Below, one piece after another: positions 17,599 to 25,497 of a stretch of DNA of 64,000 bases. Origin of the DNA: Microthrix sp041394405 (GTDB taxonomy: Bacteria; Actinomycetota; Acidimicrobiia; Acidimicrobiales; Microtrichaceae); NCBI GenBank assembly GCA_041394405.1, contig JAWKIF010000016.1, positions 1 through 64,000 of the forward strand, in the 5' to 3' direction. Positions within the stretch are counted from its first letter, which is position 1, and every line of letters begins with the position of its first letter. The notes beneath the pieces were generated by a model, which was given only the letters and a program-made list of their open reading frames with translations, had not been told where the DNA came from and did not search any database. The translations under genes were made by a program, and so were the position numbers.

Positions 17599-18357
17599 GT
17601 GCCGCAGTTGGAGGTCGACGACATCACGCTGCGCTTCGGTGGTGTCATCGCCCTGGATGCGCTCAGCTTCACCGTGCAACCCGACAGCGTCACTGCGCTG
17701 ATCGGCCCCAACGGCGCCGGCAAGACCACCCTGTTTAACGTGGTGACCCGCCTCTACGAGGCCGACTCGGGCTCGGTGCGGCTCGACGGCGACGAGCTGC
17801 TCGCCACCCCGGCCCACCACATCGCCACGAAGGGGATCGCCAGGACGTTTCAGAACCTGGCGCTGGTACCCGGGCTGACGGTGCTCGACAACGTGATGAT
17901 CGGCGAGCACTCCCGCACCGTCGGCGGATTCCTCAGCTCCCTTGCAGGGGTTCAGTTTCTGGGCCGCGAGGCCGCGTCGCGACGCTCGGCCATGGAATTG
18001 CTGGACCGGTTGGGCCTGGCGGGCGTGGCCAGGTCGCCGGCCGCAGGGCTGCCGTTCGGCACGCTGAAGCGCATCGAGCTGGCCCGAGCCCTGGCGTCGG
18101 AACCGACGCTGCTGTTGCTGGACGAGCCCGCCTCCGGCCTGACCCACTCCGAGGTCGACGAGCTGGCGGCCGTGATCCGCGACATCCGCGACGAGTTCCA
18201 CCTGACCGTGCTGTTGGTGGAGCACCACATGGGGATGGTGATGGAGATCTCCGACGAGGTGGTGGTGATGGAGTTCGGTTCCAAGATCGCCGAGGGTGAC
18301 CCGGCAACCGTGCGCAACGACCCGGTCGTCATCGAAGCCTATTTGGGGGCGTCATGA
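17599..18357 (+). CDS. livG: Branched-chain amino acid-type ABC transporter ATPase (LivG-like)
   Basis: Energises a type I importer for branched-chain amino acids, urea or related small solutes. The 252-aa protein has Walker A GPNGAGKT, a Q-loop around ARTFQNLALVPGLTVLDNVM, and Walker B LLLLDEPASGL followed by VEHHM. The ABC signature reads FGTLKRIELARAL, with TLKR in place of the usual LSGGQ-like SYGxQR. GTG 17599 is preceded by GGGAGCGAGGGGG. This is the first gene of a five-gene operon in which each gene overlaps the next by 4 bp. Confidence 0.88.
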   Translation: MPQLEVDDITLRFGGVIALDALSFTVQPDSVTALIGPNGAGKTTLFNVVTRLYEADSGSVRLDGDELLATPAHHIATKGIARTFQNLALVPGLTVLDNVMIGEHSRTVGGFLSSLAGVQFLGREAASRRSAMELLDRLGLAGVARSPAAGLPFGTLKRIELARALASEPTLLLLDEPASGLTHSEVDELAAVIRDIRDEFHLTVLLVEHHMGMVMEISDEVVVMEFGSKIAEGDPATVRNDPVVIEAYLGAS

Positions 18358-19085
18358 ACGACTCGCCCACCACCGAAGCGCCGCTGTTGAAGGTGGAGAA
18401 CCTCACCGCAGCCTATGGGCCGGTCCAGGTGCTCTTCGGCCTCGACCTGCAGGTTGGCGACGGGGAGTTCGTGGTCATGCTGGGCGCCAACGGCGCAGGC
18501 AAGACCACCACGCTGCGGGCCCTGTCGGGCCTGGTGTCGGCCACCGGTGCGGCCCGCTTCGATGGCACGTCCATCCTGGGCACCCGGGCCGACAAGGTGG
18601 CCAAGGCCGGCATTGCGCACGTGCCACAGGGCCGGGGCACCCTGTCGGAGCTGACCGTGGAGGAGAACCTGGCGGTGGGCGCCTACCTGCGACGTGACGA
18701 CGAGGTGGACGCCGACCGTGACCGCTGGTTCGACACGTTCCCCCGCCTGGCCGAGCGTCGCCACCAGACGGCCGGCTCCATGTCGGGCGGCGAGCAACAG
18801 ATGCTGGCCATCGCCCGGGCCATGATGGGCCGACCCCGGTTGATCCTGCTGGACGAGCCGTCGTTGGGCCTGGCGCCGCTGATCACCCGTGAGGTTTTCG
18901 AGAAGCTCAGCGAGATCAACGCTTCTGCCGGCCTGGCCGTGCTGCTGGTGGAGCAGAACGCCAACCTGGCGTTGGAGGTGGCCGATCGTGCTTACGTGTT
19001 GGAGGCCGGGCGCATCACGGACGAGGGCAGCGCAGCGCACCTGAAGGCCAACGAGTCGGTCCAACGGGCCTACCTGGGGGTGTGA
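18354..19085 (+). CDS. livF: Branched-chain amino acid-type ABC transporter ATPase (LivF-like)
   Basis: The second ATPase of the importer, forming a heterodimer with the LivG-like subunit. It is 243 aa, with Walker A GANGAGKT, the LivF-specific HVPQGRGTLSELTVEENL, signature MSGGEQQMLAIARAMM, Walker B LILLDEPSLGLAP and H-loop VEQNANLAL. The ATG at 18354 overlaps the upstream stop (ATGA). Confidence 0.9.
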   Translation: MNDSPTTEAPLLKVENLTAAYGPVQVLFGLDLQVGDGEFVVMLGANGAGKTTTLRALSGLVSATGAARFDGTSILGTRADKVAKAGIAHVPQGRGTLSELTVEENLAVGAYLRRDDEVDADRDRWFDTFPRLAERRHQTAGSMSGGEQQMLAIARAMMGRPRLILLDEPSLGLAPLITREVFEKLSEINASAGLAVLLVEQNANLALEVADRAYVLEAGRITDEGSAAHLKANESVQRAYLGV

Positions 19086-20011
19086 ACGCGATGCATCTCT
19101 TGGCCTTTGACACCGAGTTCTTCCTCCAACGCATCTTCGCTGGGTTCGAGTCGGGCGCTGTCTACGCCATGCTGGGCCTGGGGCTCGTCATCATCTATCG
19201 CAGCTCCGGCCTGCTGAACTTCGCCCAGGGCGAGATGGCGATGTTCAGCACCTATCTGGTGTGGGCGCTGGTGGGCGGTGACGGCGGTGGCGGCATGAAC
19301 GTGTGGCTGGCACTGGTGCTCGTGATGATCATCTCGTTCGCCGGTGCGGCGGTCATCCAGGCCGCGGTGATCCGACCGCTGGGTGATCCGCACCTGAACC
19401 CGCTGGCGGTGGTCATCGTCACCATCGGGCTGTACCTGACCATGCACGAGCTGCCCGCGCTGTTCTGGGACTCGGCCAACCACCAGCTGACCCCGCTGTT
19501 TGGCACCGGCTCGATTGACATCGCGGGCACTGCGTTCACGTATCGGGCGCTCGGAGCCGTGGTGCTGTTGCTGGTGGAGGCGGCGGCGTTCTGGGCGATC
19601 TTGCGCTACACCAAGTTGGGCCTGGCCTTGCGGGCGGTGTCCACCAACTCGGAATCGGCGAGCCTCAGCGGCGTTGCGGTGCAGCGCACCCTGATGTTGG
19701 GCTGGGGCCTGGCGGTGGCCATCGGCGTGGTGGCCGGCGTGACCACCGTGGGCACGCAGGTCTTTGATCCCAACTTCATGCTGGTGGTGATCATCTATGC
19801 CTTCGCCGGTGTGACGCTGGGTGGCTTCGATAGCCCGCTCGGCGCGGTGGTCGGGGGCCTCACGGTGGGGCTCATCACCGAAACGCTGCCCTTCTACGTC
19901 GACGCCATCGGCGGCGAATTCCAGCTGATGCCGGCGTTCGTGCTCATCCTCGTGGTGTTGCTGGTTCGACCGCAGGGCCTGTTCGGTCGCCGGGAGGTGA
20001 ACCGGGTATGA
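19082..20011 (+). CDS. livH: Branched-chain amino acid-type ABC permease (LivH-like)
   Basis: A 309-aa inner-membrane permease with about 8 helices. LivH features include GFESGAVYAMLGLGLVIIYRSSGLLNFAQGEMAM near the N-terminus and FAGVTLGGFDSPLGAVVGGLTVGLI near the C-terminus. The GTG start overlaps the livF stop by 4 bp. It works with the LivM-like permease to form the translocation path. Confidence 0.9.
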   Translation: MNAMHLLAFDTEFFLQRIFAGFESGAVYAMLGLGLVIIYRSSGLLNFAQGEMAMFSTYLVWALVGGDGGGGMNVWLALVLVMIISFAGAAVIQAAVIRPLGDPHLNPLAVVIVTIGLYLTMHELPALFWDSANHQLTPLFGTGSIDIAGTAFTYRALGAVVLLLVEAAAFWAILRYTKLGLALRAVSTNSESASLSGVAVQRTLMLGWGLAVAIGVVAGVTTVGTQVFDPNFMLVVIIYAFAGVTLGGFDSPLGAVVGGLTVGLITETLPFYVDAIGGEFQLMPAFVLILVVLLVRPQGLFGRREVNRV

Positions 20012-21126
20012 GCGAGGACTCCGCCGCGCTGCCCGCGGCCGCAGCGGCCACGGCCGACGTCACCCGACTCGACGCGCTGTTGGCTCCGAACCGCCGGGCC
20101 CAGATGGTCAAGGCGGTTGTCGGGCTGGTCGTGGTCTTGATCATCCTGTCGCTGCCCTTCCAATACGCCGACTTCCAGCTCGACCGGTTCTCCAAGGTGA
20201 TCGCCTTCGCCATCGCGGCCATGGGGTTGAACCTGCTCACGGGTTTCACCGGCCAGGTGTCGGTGGGGCACGCCGTCTTCTTCGGTTTGGGTGCCTACAC
20301 CACCGCCATCCTCGTGAACGACCACGGCTGGGCCCTGCTGGCGGCCGCCGCCGTGGCCGCTCTGGTGGCCGGGGCGGTTGGTGTCGTGGTGGGCCTGCCC
20401 GCACTGCGCATCAGCGGGCTGTATCTGGCACTTGTGACGCTGGCGTTGGCGATGCTGTTCCCTCAAGTGATCAAACGCTTCGCTTGGCTGACCGGCGGCT
20501 CGGAGGGCAAGCCGCTGCGCACCGACGTGGAGGTGGCACCCGGCGTGGTCAAGCCCCGCACGGTGCGCTTCGAGGCGCCGTTCGGCGACCTCACGTCGTC
20601 GCAGTGGACCTTCTATGTGTTCCTTGCCATCGGCGCCGTGTTCTATCTGGTTGCCTGGAACCTCATCCGCTCACGCATGGGCCGGGCCATGGTGGCGGTA
20701 CGCGACAACGAGATCGCCGCCACGTCCAACGGCGTCCACCTGGCCCGCGTCAAGGTGAGCACCTTCGGGCTGTCGGCCCTCTTTGCCGGTGCTGGCGGTG
20801 CGCTCTACGCCCTGGGTGAGGGGAACGTGGTGCCGGACAAGTTCGGCGTGGAGGACTCCATCTACCTGCTGGTGGCGGTGGTCGTCGGCGGCGCGGCCAG
20901 CCTCTGGGGCCCTGCCTTGGGCGCGATCGCCATCGTCTTCCTGGCCGACCTGGTGCCGGAGAACCTGCAACCCGTCAGCCGGCTCATCCAGGGTCTCCTG
21001 CTGATCGGGCTCATCATCGCCGCACCCGGCGGCATCACGGGCCTGGCCCGACGGCTCGGCGCCACCGTGGCGCGCCGGTTCAGCTCTGCTTCCCACAACC
21101 CGCCCATCGAGGAGGAACCAACATGA
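20008..21126 (+). CDS. livM: Branched-chain amino acid-type ABC permease (LivM-like)
   Basis: A 372-aa permease with about 9-10 helices. The LivM landmark GLNLLTGFTGQVSVGHAVFFGLGAYTTAIL is near residue 80, and GRAMVAVRDNEIAATSNGVHLARVKVSTFGLSA marks the cytoplasmic coupling loop. The ATG at 20008 overlaps the upstream stop (ATGA). The N-terminus has a 35-residue Ala-rich extension before the first helix. Confidence 0.9.
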   Translation: MSEDSAALPAAAAATADVTRLDALLAPNRRAQMVKAVVGLVVVLIILSLPFQYADFQLDRFSKVIAFAIAAMGLNLLTGFTGQVSVGHAVFFGLGAYTTAILVNDHGWALLAAAAVAALVAGAVGVVVGLPALRISGLYLALVTLALAMLFPQVIKRFAWLTGGSEGKPLRTDVEVAPGVVKPRTVRFEAPFGDLTSSQWTFYVFLAIGAVFYLVAWNLIRSRMGRAMVAVRDNEIAATSNGVHLARVKVSTFGLSALFAGAGGALYALGEGNVVPDKFGVEDSIYLLVAVVVGGAASLWGPALGAIAIVFLADLVPENLQPVSRLIQGLLLIGLIIAAPGGITGLARRLGATVARRFSSASHNPPIEEEPT

Positions 21127-22460
21127 CCCAACTACGCACCTGGCGACGTTCCCGGCTGCTGGCCGGGGCGCTTAGCCTCACGATGATCGCCGCCGCGTGC
21201 GGCGGACGCGACGACGGCGAGAGCTCGAGCGGCAGCGGCGGCGACACCGGCTCCGAACAGGCCGCCGGCGACTCCATCGTCGACGTGTCGATCTGCGCCG
21301 ACTATCAGGCCGCCGCCGGCGTCACCGATGACACCATCAAGCTGGGGACCTCCATGCCCCAGTCGGGTCCCTTCGCCATCTTCGGACAGATCCTCAACGG
21401 CTTGGAGGCCTATTTCGATTGGCGCAATTCGGAGGGCGGCGTGGCCGGCCGTCAGGTTGAACTGGTCGCCTACGACGACGAATACAAGGCGGACCGCACC
21501 GCCGAGAACGTCAAGAAGCTGGTTGCCGAGGACGAGGTCTTCGCCCTGGTGGGCGTGCTGGGCACCCAAAACAACCTGGGCGTGCGCGACTACCTGGACG
21601 AGAACTGCGTGCCCGACCTGGCCGTCGCAACCGGTTCGCCCCAGTGGGGCGAGGCCGCTCAGTACCCATGGCTGCAGGGCGGCATCCCGTCCTACGCCCT
21701 GGAGATGAAGCGGTTGGTCGACTACCTGGCCGAGGAGCAGCCCGACGCCAAGATCGCGTTGCTTCGCCAGAACGACGACTTCGGCGACGCCTACGAGAAC
21801 GCGTTGGCCGAGCTGACCGCCGACAACGACATGGAGGTGGTGGCCACCGAGACCTACGACGCACAGGCCTCAACCGACACCAAGGCCCAGGTGGAGAAGC
21901 TGGCTCAGAGCGATGCCACCGTGTTCATCAACGGGGCAAGCGGTTCGCAGTGCCCGAACACGCTGAAGTTCGTGCCGGATGATTGGGACGTGCTCACGTA
22001 CGTCTCCATTACCTGCACCTCGAAGCTGGCCCTGTCGCTGGCCGGCGGCAAGGACGAGGGCATCATCTCCACCCAGGCGGCGCTCGATCCCGCCACCCCG
22101 GAGGATGCCGAGCAGCCCAAAATGAAGGAGTTCCTCACCGAGTCCGTCAAGCACGGTCTCACCCAGGATGAGGCCGAGCAGGGCGTCGCCGCGATCGGCT
22201 GGGGTTTCGGTGCCCAGGTGTCGGGGATTCTCGAGGCCTCACCCGAGCTCACCCGGGAGGACGTCATGAAGACGGCCTGGACACTCGACGGGGCCGACTA
22301 CGGGCTGCTTCGTGAGGGCGTCACCCTCAACACGGACGGCGCCGAGGACCCGTGGGCGCTCGAGTCCCTGCGGGTGATCAAGCGCGTGGACGGCGAATGG
22401 ACCGAGGCCGGCGAGAACATCGACTACAACGGGCAGTCGAACGACTTCGTCGGCGGCTAG
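21123..22460 (+). CDS. ABC transporter substrate-binding lipoprotein (LivK-like)
   Basis: A 445-aa periplasmic-binding-fold receptor of the Leu/Ile/Val type, anchored by lipid. It has a lipoprotein signal ending IAAACGG, then a Ser/Gly linker and the type I fold. IKLGTSMPQSGPFAIFGQI, NSEGGVAGRQVELVAYDDEY and KIALLRQNDDFGDAYENAL are typical segments. The ligand cannot be read from sequence: branched-chain amino acids, amides, urea or aromatic compounds are all possible. The ATG overlaps the livM stop by 4 bp. The stop codon overlaps the convergent HEAT-protein stop by 3 nt. Confidence 0.88.
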   Translation: MTQLRTWRRSRLLAGALSLTMIAAACGGRDDGESSSGSGGDTGSEQAAGDSIVDVSICADYQAAAGVTDDTIKLGTSMPQSGPFAIFGQILNGLEAYFDWRNSEGGVAGRQVELVAYDDEYKADRTAENVKKLVAEDEVFALVGVLGTQNNLGVRDYLDENCVPDLAVATGSPQWGEAAQYPWLQGGIPSYALEMKRLVDYLAEEQPDAKIALLRQNDDFGDAYENALAELTADNDMEVVATETYDAQASTDTKAQVEKLAQSDATVFINGASGSQCPNTLKFVPDDWDVLTYVSITCTSKLALSLAGGKDEGIISTQAALDPATPEDAEQPKMKEFLTESVKHGLTQDEAEQGVAAIGWGFGAQVSGILEASPELTREDVMKTAWTLDGADYGLLREGVTLNTDGAEDPWALESLRVIKRVDGEWTEAGENIDYNGQSNDFVGG

Positions 22461-23134
22461 TTCACCGGTTCATCGGGGCGCGTTGGATTCGGCGTCGGCG
22501 ACGGCGCCGAATCCAACAGATCCTCGGCCCCTTGGCGTACCTGCCAGTCGCGATCGGTCAATGCGGCGTTGAGCCGCTCTTCTACTGCCGGGCCGTCGAA
22601 CGCGGCCAGCGCCAACACCGCGCGTCGCCGCACGGTGGCCACATCGGAGTTGGCCGACAACACGGCGGCCAGCCCGTCCTGGTGGCCGAGCGACCCCAGG
22701 GCGGCCACGGCCGCCTCGCGCACCAACCGTTCGTTGTGTTCGGTCGCGGCGGCCGCCAGCGCGGCCACGACGTCGGAGGTCGCAGCGTCGTGGGGTGCTT
22801 CGCCCAGGGCCGCCGCTGCGGCCTCGGCAACGAGCTGGTCGTCGCCGGCCAGCGCTTCGAGCACGCCGGCGATCAGGCCCGGTGCGAGCAGCTCGGGGTG
22901 CTCGCCTGCCAACGCCAGTGCTCGAAGCCGCACCCGTTGGGAGGGGTCGGAAACGGCGTCGAGCAGCGTGGCCTCGTCGAGCCGACCGTGGCGCGACAGG
23001 GCGCTCAGTCGGGCCGCCCGAAGCACCGGGTGGGGGTCGTCGCCGGCGACTGGCGGTGTCCCGGATCCGTCCCACAGCAGCAACGCGCGACGGGATTCGC
23101 GCTCAGAGTGGCCTTTTTGGGGCGGGTCAGGCAC
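22457..23134 (-). CDS. HEAT-repeat protein
   Basis: A 225-aa all-helical repeat protein. Repeats of about 31 residues are seen, each with a V/RxRALALA or VRREAVLALA-like second helix: QRVRLRALALAGEHPEL, QLVAEAAAAALGEAP, RLVREAAVAALGSLG, ATVRRRAVLALAAFD and WQVRQGAEDLLDS. Such PBS-lyase-like HEAT proteins act as scaffolds or cofactor lyases; no catalytic residue is evident. The gene converges on the transporter operon and its stop codon overlaps that of the binding protein. Confidence 0.8.
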   Translation of the reverse strand: MPDPPQKGHSERESRRALLLWDGSGTPPVAGDDPHPVLRAARLSALSRHGRLDEATLLDAVSDPSQRVRLRALALAGEHPELLAPGLIAGVLEALAGDDQLVAEAAAAALGEAPHDAATSDVVAALAAAATEHNERLVREAAVAALGSLGHQDGLAAVLSANSDVATVRRRAVLALAAFDGPAVEERLNAALTDRDWQVRQGAEDLLDSAPSPTPNPTRPDEPVN

Positions 23135-23251
23135 TGGCAGTAGTACCCATGGCGCGTAAGGAAACGATGCAGCAAGATTGGTGCATCGTCCGGCTCATGT
23201 GCGACCGCGCACGGCCGATACATAAAGTCCAGCCAACCAGGAGGCCGCGCT

Positions 23252-23887
23252 GTGTCCCACTCCCACATGGTGATCTTTCAGAACCAGGAAGGCAATCCTG
23301 GATACCGCCAGTTTGAGGCCATCGACGAGGCCGTCGCCTTCGTCGAGTCGATTCGCAACGATCAAGGCGTCGATGCGGCCCGCATCTTCCGACTGGAGGA
23401 GGTGCACTTCCAGTTCCAGCCGTACTACCGGGTTTCGGTGACCGAACCGGGCCTGGTGTCGCCGCAGGGCTCCGACGCCCCGTCAGCCCCGGAGGCGCCG
23501 CCCGCCCCCACCCAGGCTGCCACCCCGTCCGCGACCGTCGCAGCCCCGGAGCAGCCGGCCGCCGTGGTTGATGCGCAGCCCCCCACCACCGAACAACCGG
23601 CCGTCGCCCCGGCCGATCAGGCCCCGGCCGCCAAGGACGACTCGGACGACGAGCCCGGTTCGGCCACGTCGCCGGGGGATGAGCCCGCCGCGAGCGAAGC
23701 ATCCGGGGAGGCTTCGGCCGAGGAGACGGCTCCGGCCAAGGCCGAGCCGGAGCCGGCCGCGTCCAGCAGCTCCTCGTCCAGTTGGGGCATGGCTCCGCCC
23801 GCACCGACTGGGGAGAACGGCACGAGCCAGCCGGTTGGGGCCGGCGCAGACGGCGGCACGACTCGACGCGGGCTGTTCGGCCGCTAG
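23252..23887 (+). CDS. Hypothetical protein with short conserved N-terminal domain and Ala/Pro/Glu-rich tail
   Basis: The family is not recognised. The N-terminal 70 residues look folded (SHSHMVIFQNQEGNPGYRQF, then AVAFVESIRNDQGVDAARIFRLEEV), possibly a small alpha/beta domain. The remaining 140 residues are low-complexity Ala/Pro/Glu/Ser with a Ser run near the end and a final RRGLFGR. GTG 23252 follows GGAGG by 6-7 nt. No signal peptide is present. A very strong hairpin lies 46 nt after the stop. The tail could be a flexible linker to a C-terminal basic peptide that binds a partner. Confidence 0.7.
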   Translation: MSHSHMVIFQNQEGNPGYRQFEAIDEAVAFVESIRNDQGVDAARIFRLEEVHFQFQPYYRVSVTEPGLVSPQGSDAPSAPEAPPAPTQAATPSATVAAPEQPAAVVDAQPPTTEQPAVAPADQAPAAKDDSDDEPGSATSPGDEPAASEASGEASAEETAPAKAEPEPAASSSSSSSWGMAPPAPTGENGTSQPVGAGADGGTTRRGLFGR

Positions 23888-23932
23888 GGCCAACGCCCCG
23901 TCCACCGACCATACTGGACCAGCAGACTCCAC

Positions 23933-23964
23933 TCAGGCCCTCGCACCTCGGTGCGGGGGCCTGA
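23933..23964. terminator. Bidirectional hairpin terminator
   Basis: Arms of about 15 bp (TCAGGCCCTCGCACC against its complement, one G-U position) close a CTCG tetraloop. It lies between the ends of two convergent genes (23887 and 24001). Strong and symmetric, so it likely stops transcription from both sides. Confidence 0.8.
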
Positions 23965-24000
23965 CGCCGTCATGCCGGGGTGCCGCGTCGGAGGGCTTGC

Positions 24001-24318
24001 TCAGCCGATGGCACCCTCGGTCAGCAGCCCGATGGCGAACCCGATCAGTCCGGCGATCACCGCCATGGCGGCCGCCAGGCAGGCCAACGCCAGCAGCAAC
24101 AACAGCGCAGACCGGAGCTTGGCCACCACGCCGTCTCGGTTGCGTCGGCCGGCCCACAATCCGAAGACCTCTCTCAGGGGAGGAAGCGGAATGAACCGCA
24201 GCGCGGCTGCGGCTCCGGACGAATCGGTGACAGGCTTGGGCCTCACCCCAAACAGCAGGTAGCCGGCGACCAGCGCGGTCACCGCCACGGTTGCGAGCCC
24301 CACGATCAACATCAACAT
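24001..24318 (-). CDS. Two-helix membrane protein, hypothetical, 105 aa
   Basis: The first helix is MLMLIVGLATVAVTALVAGYLLFGV, followed by a cytoplasmic loop of about 50 residues (PLPPLREVFGLWAGRRNRDGVVAK), then a second, long Leu/Ala-rich helix pair to the C-terminus. The family is unknown. The ATG at 24318 shares its CAT/ATG tetranucleotide with the start of the divergent PDZ-Lon gene, so the two start codons overlap on opposite strands. The upstream open frame to 24519 is antisense to that gene and is rejected. Confidence 0.6.
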   Translation of the reverse strand: MLMLIVGLATVAVTALVAGYLLFGVRPKPVTDSSGAAAALRFIPLPPLREVFGLWAGRRNRDGVVAKLRSALLLLLALACLAAAMAVIAGLIGFAIGLLTEGAIG

Positions 24319-25447
24319 GACCTCACCCAGCGTACTGCCCGGCACCGGACCATCCGGCGAAACGCCCCAAGATCCCGAAGGTCGCTCCCGTCGGGTGCCT
24401 CGTTGGGCCCTGTGGGTGGGCGCCATGGTCACCCTCATGCTGGCGGCCGGTGCGGTCGCCGGAACCGCTGCCATCAAGACCGACGATGTGCTCTTCTCCC
24501 CCGGCGAGGCGAGGGGCACCGAGGGGCGGGTGAAGATCTCTGGGGCCGAGAGCTATCCCGCAACGGGCGACGTGTTCTTCGCCACCGTGTCGGTTCGACA
24601 GGCGACGCTGTTCGACGATCTCTTCCGCCGACCGTTGGACGACACGCTTCGGTTCACACCGCTCGACGAGGTCTACCCGGACGGCAACAAGGCAGCCGTC
24701 GATGCCGCCAACGAGAACGCCATGGACGACTCCAAGACCGTGGCCAGCGTGGTGGCACTGCAGCATCTGGGGAAGGAGGTGACGTTCAGCGGAGACGGGG
24801 TGGCGGTGCTGGAGGTTGACGAGGAACGTCCGGCGCAAGGTCGCCTGGATCCCGGCGACCTCATCGTGTCCGCCGACGGCGAGCGGGTGCAGCTGACGGA
24901 CGATCTCCACCGAGTGCTCGCCGCCAAGTCGCCGGGGGACACGGTGGAGCTCGAGGTACGGCGCGGCGCCGCTCCGCTTGAAGGTGCTGCGCCGGAGGAA
25001 ACACCGGAGCCCGAGACCGTCAGTGTCGGCCTGGAGGCCGGGCCCGACGGCGACCCCATCATGGGCATTCGGGTCAGCGACTACAACCTGGACGTCGAGT
25101 TGCCCTTCGACATCACGCTCAACTCGGGTGAGGTCACCGGGCCATCGGCCGGGCTGGCCTGGACGCTGGCCATCGTCGACGAGCTGACTCCCGGCGAGCT
25201 GACCGGCGGCGAGAACATCGCCGCCACCGGCACCATCGCCCCGGATGGGTCGGTCGGTGCCATCGGCGGGTTGCCACAAAAGGCGGCGGCCGTCCGGCGA
25301 CTGGGGGCCAAGGTGTTCCTCATTCCGGAGGGTCTGCCCTCCGACGAGGTGGCCCAGGCGAAGAAGATCGCAGGTGACGACGTGCGGCTGGTCGAGGTGG
25401 CCGACCTCGACGAGGCGATCGAACGCATCGAGGAGCTGACCGGCTGA
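24317..25447 (+). CDS. PDZ and Lon-type protease domain protein (YlbL-like)
   Basis: A membrane-anchored S16-type peptidase without an ATPase domain, 376 aa. An N-terminal helix (WALWVGAMVTLMLAAGAVAGTA) is followed by a PDZ domain (GRLDPGDLIVSADGERVQLTDDL) and a C-terminal Lon proteolytic domain. The Ser-Lys dyad is Ser277 in TGPSAGLAW and Lys322 in LPQKAAAVRR, 45 residues apart as in Lon. It resembles mycobacterial Rv3194c, which sits next to the UPF0182 gene, as here. ATG 24317 has no clear ribosome site and overlaps the divergent start. A GTG nearer the helix could be the true start. Confidence 0.88.
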   Translation: MTSPSVLPGTGPSGETPQDPEGRSRRVPRWALWVGAMVTLMLAAGAVAGTAAIKTDDVLFSPGEARGTEGRVKISGAESYPATGDVFFATVSVRQATLFDDLFRRPLDDTLRFTPLDEVYPDGNKAAVDAANENAMDDSKTVASVVALQHLGKEVTFSGDGVAVLEVDEERPAQGRLDPGDLIVSADGERVQLTDDLHRVLAAKSPGDTVELEVRRGAAPLEGAAPEETPEPETVSVGLEAGPDGDPIMGIRVSDYNLDVELPFDITLNSGEVTGPSAGLAWTLAIVDELTPGELTGGENIAATGTIAPDGSVGAIGGLPQKAAAVRRLGAKVFLIPEGLPSDEVAQAKKIAGDDVRLVEVADLDEAIERIEELTG

Positions 25448-25497
25448 ACGGGTTGGCATCCACCGATGGGCGACCCCTGCGGTCGTAGCATCGGCAC

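Noticed and set aside
15952..18228. Long minus-strand frame over moaE, mreB and livG
   Set aside because: His/Gln/Arg-rich low-complexity translation typical of the antisense of GC-rich genes.
23148..23312. 54-codon plus-strand frame before the Ala/Pro-rich protein
   Set aside because: It overlaps the well-supported start of the next gene in another frame and has no recognisable features.
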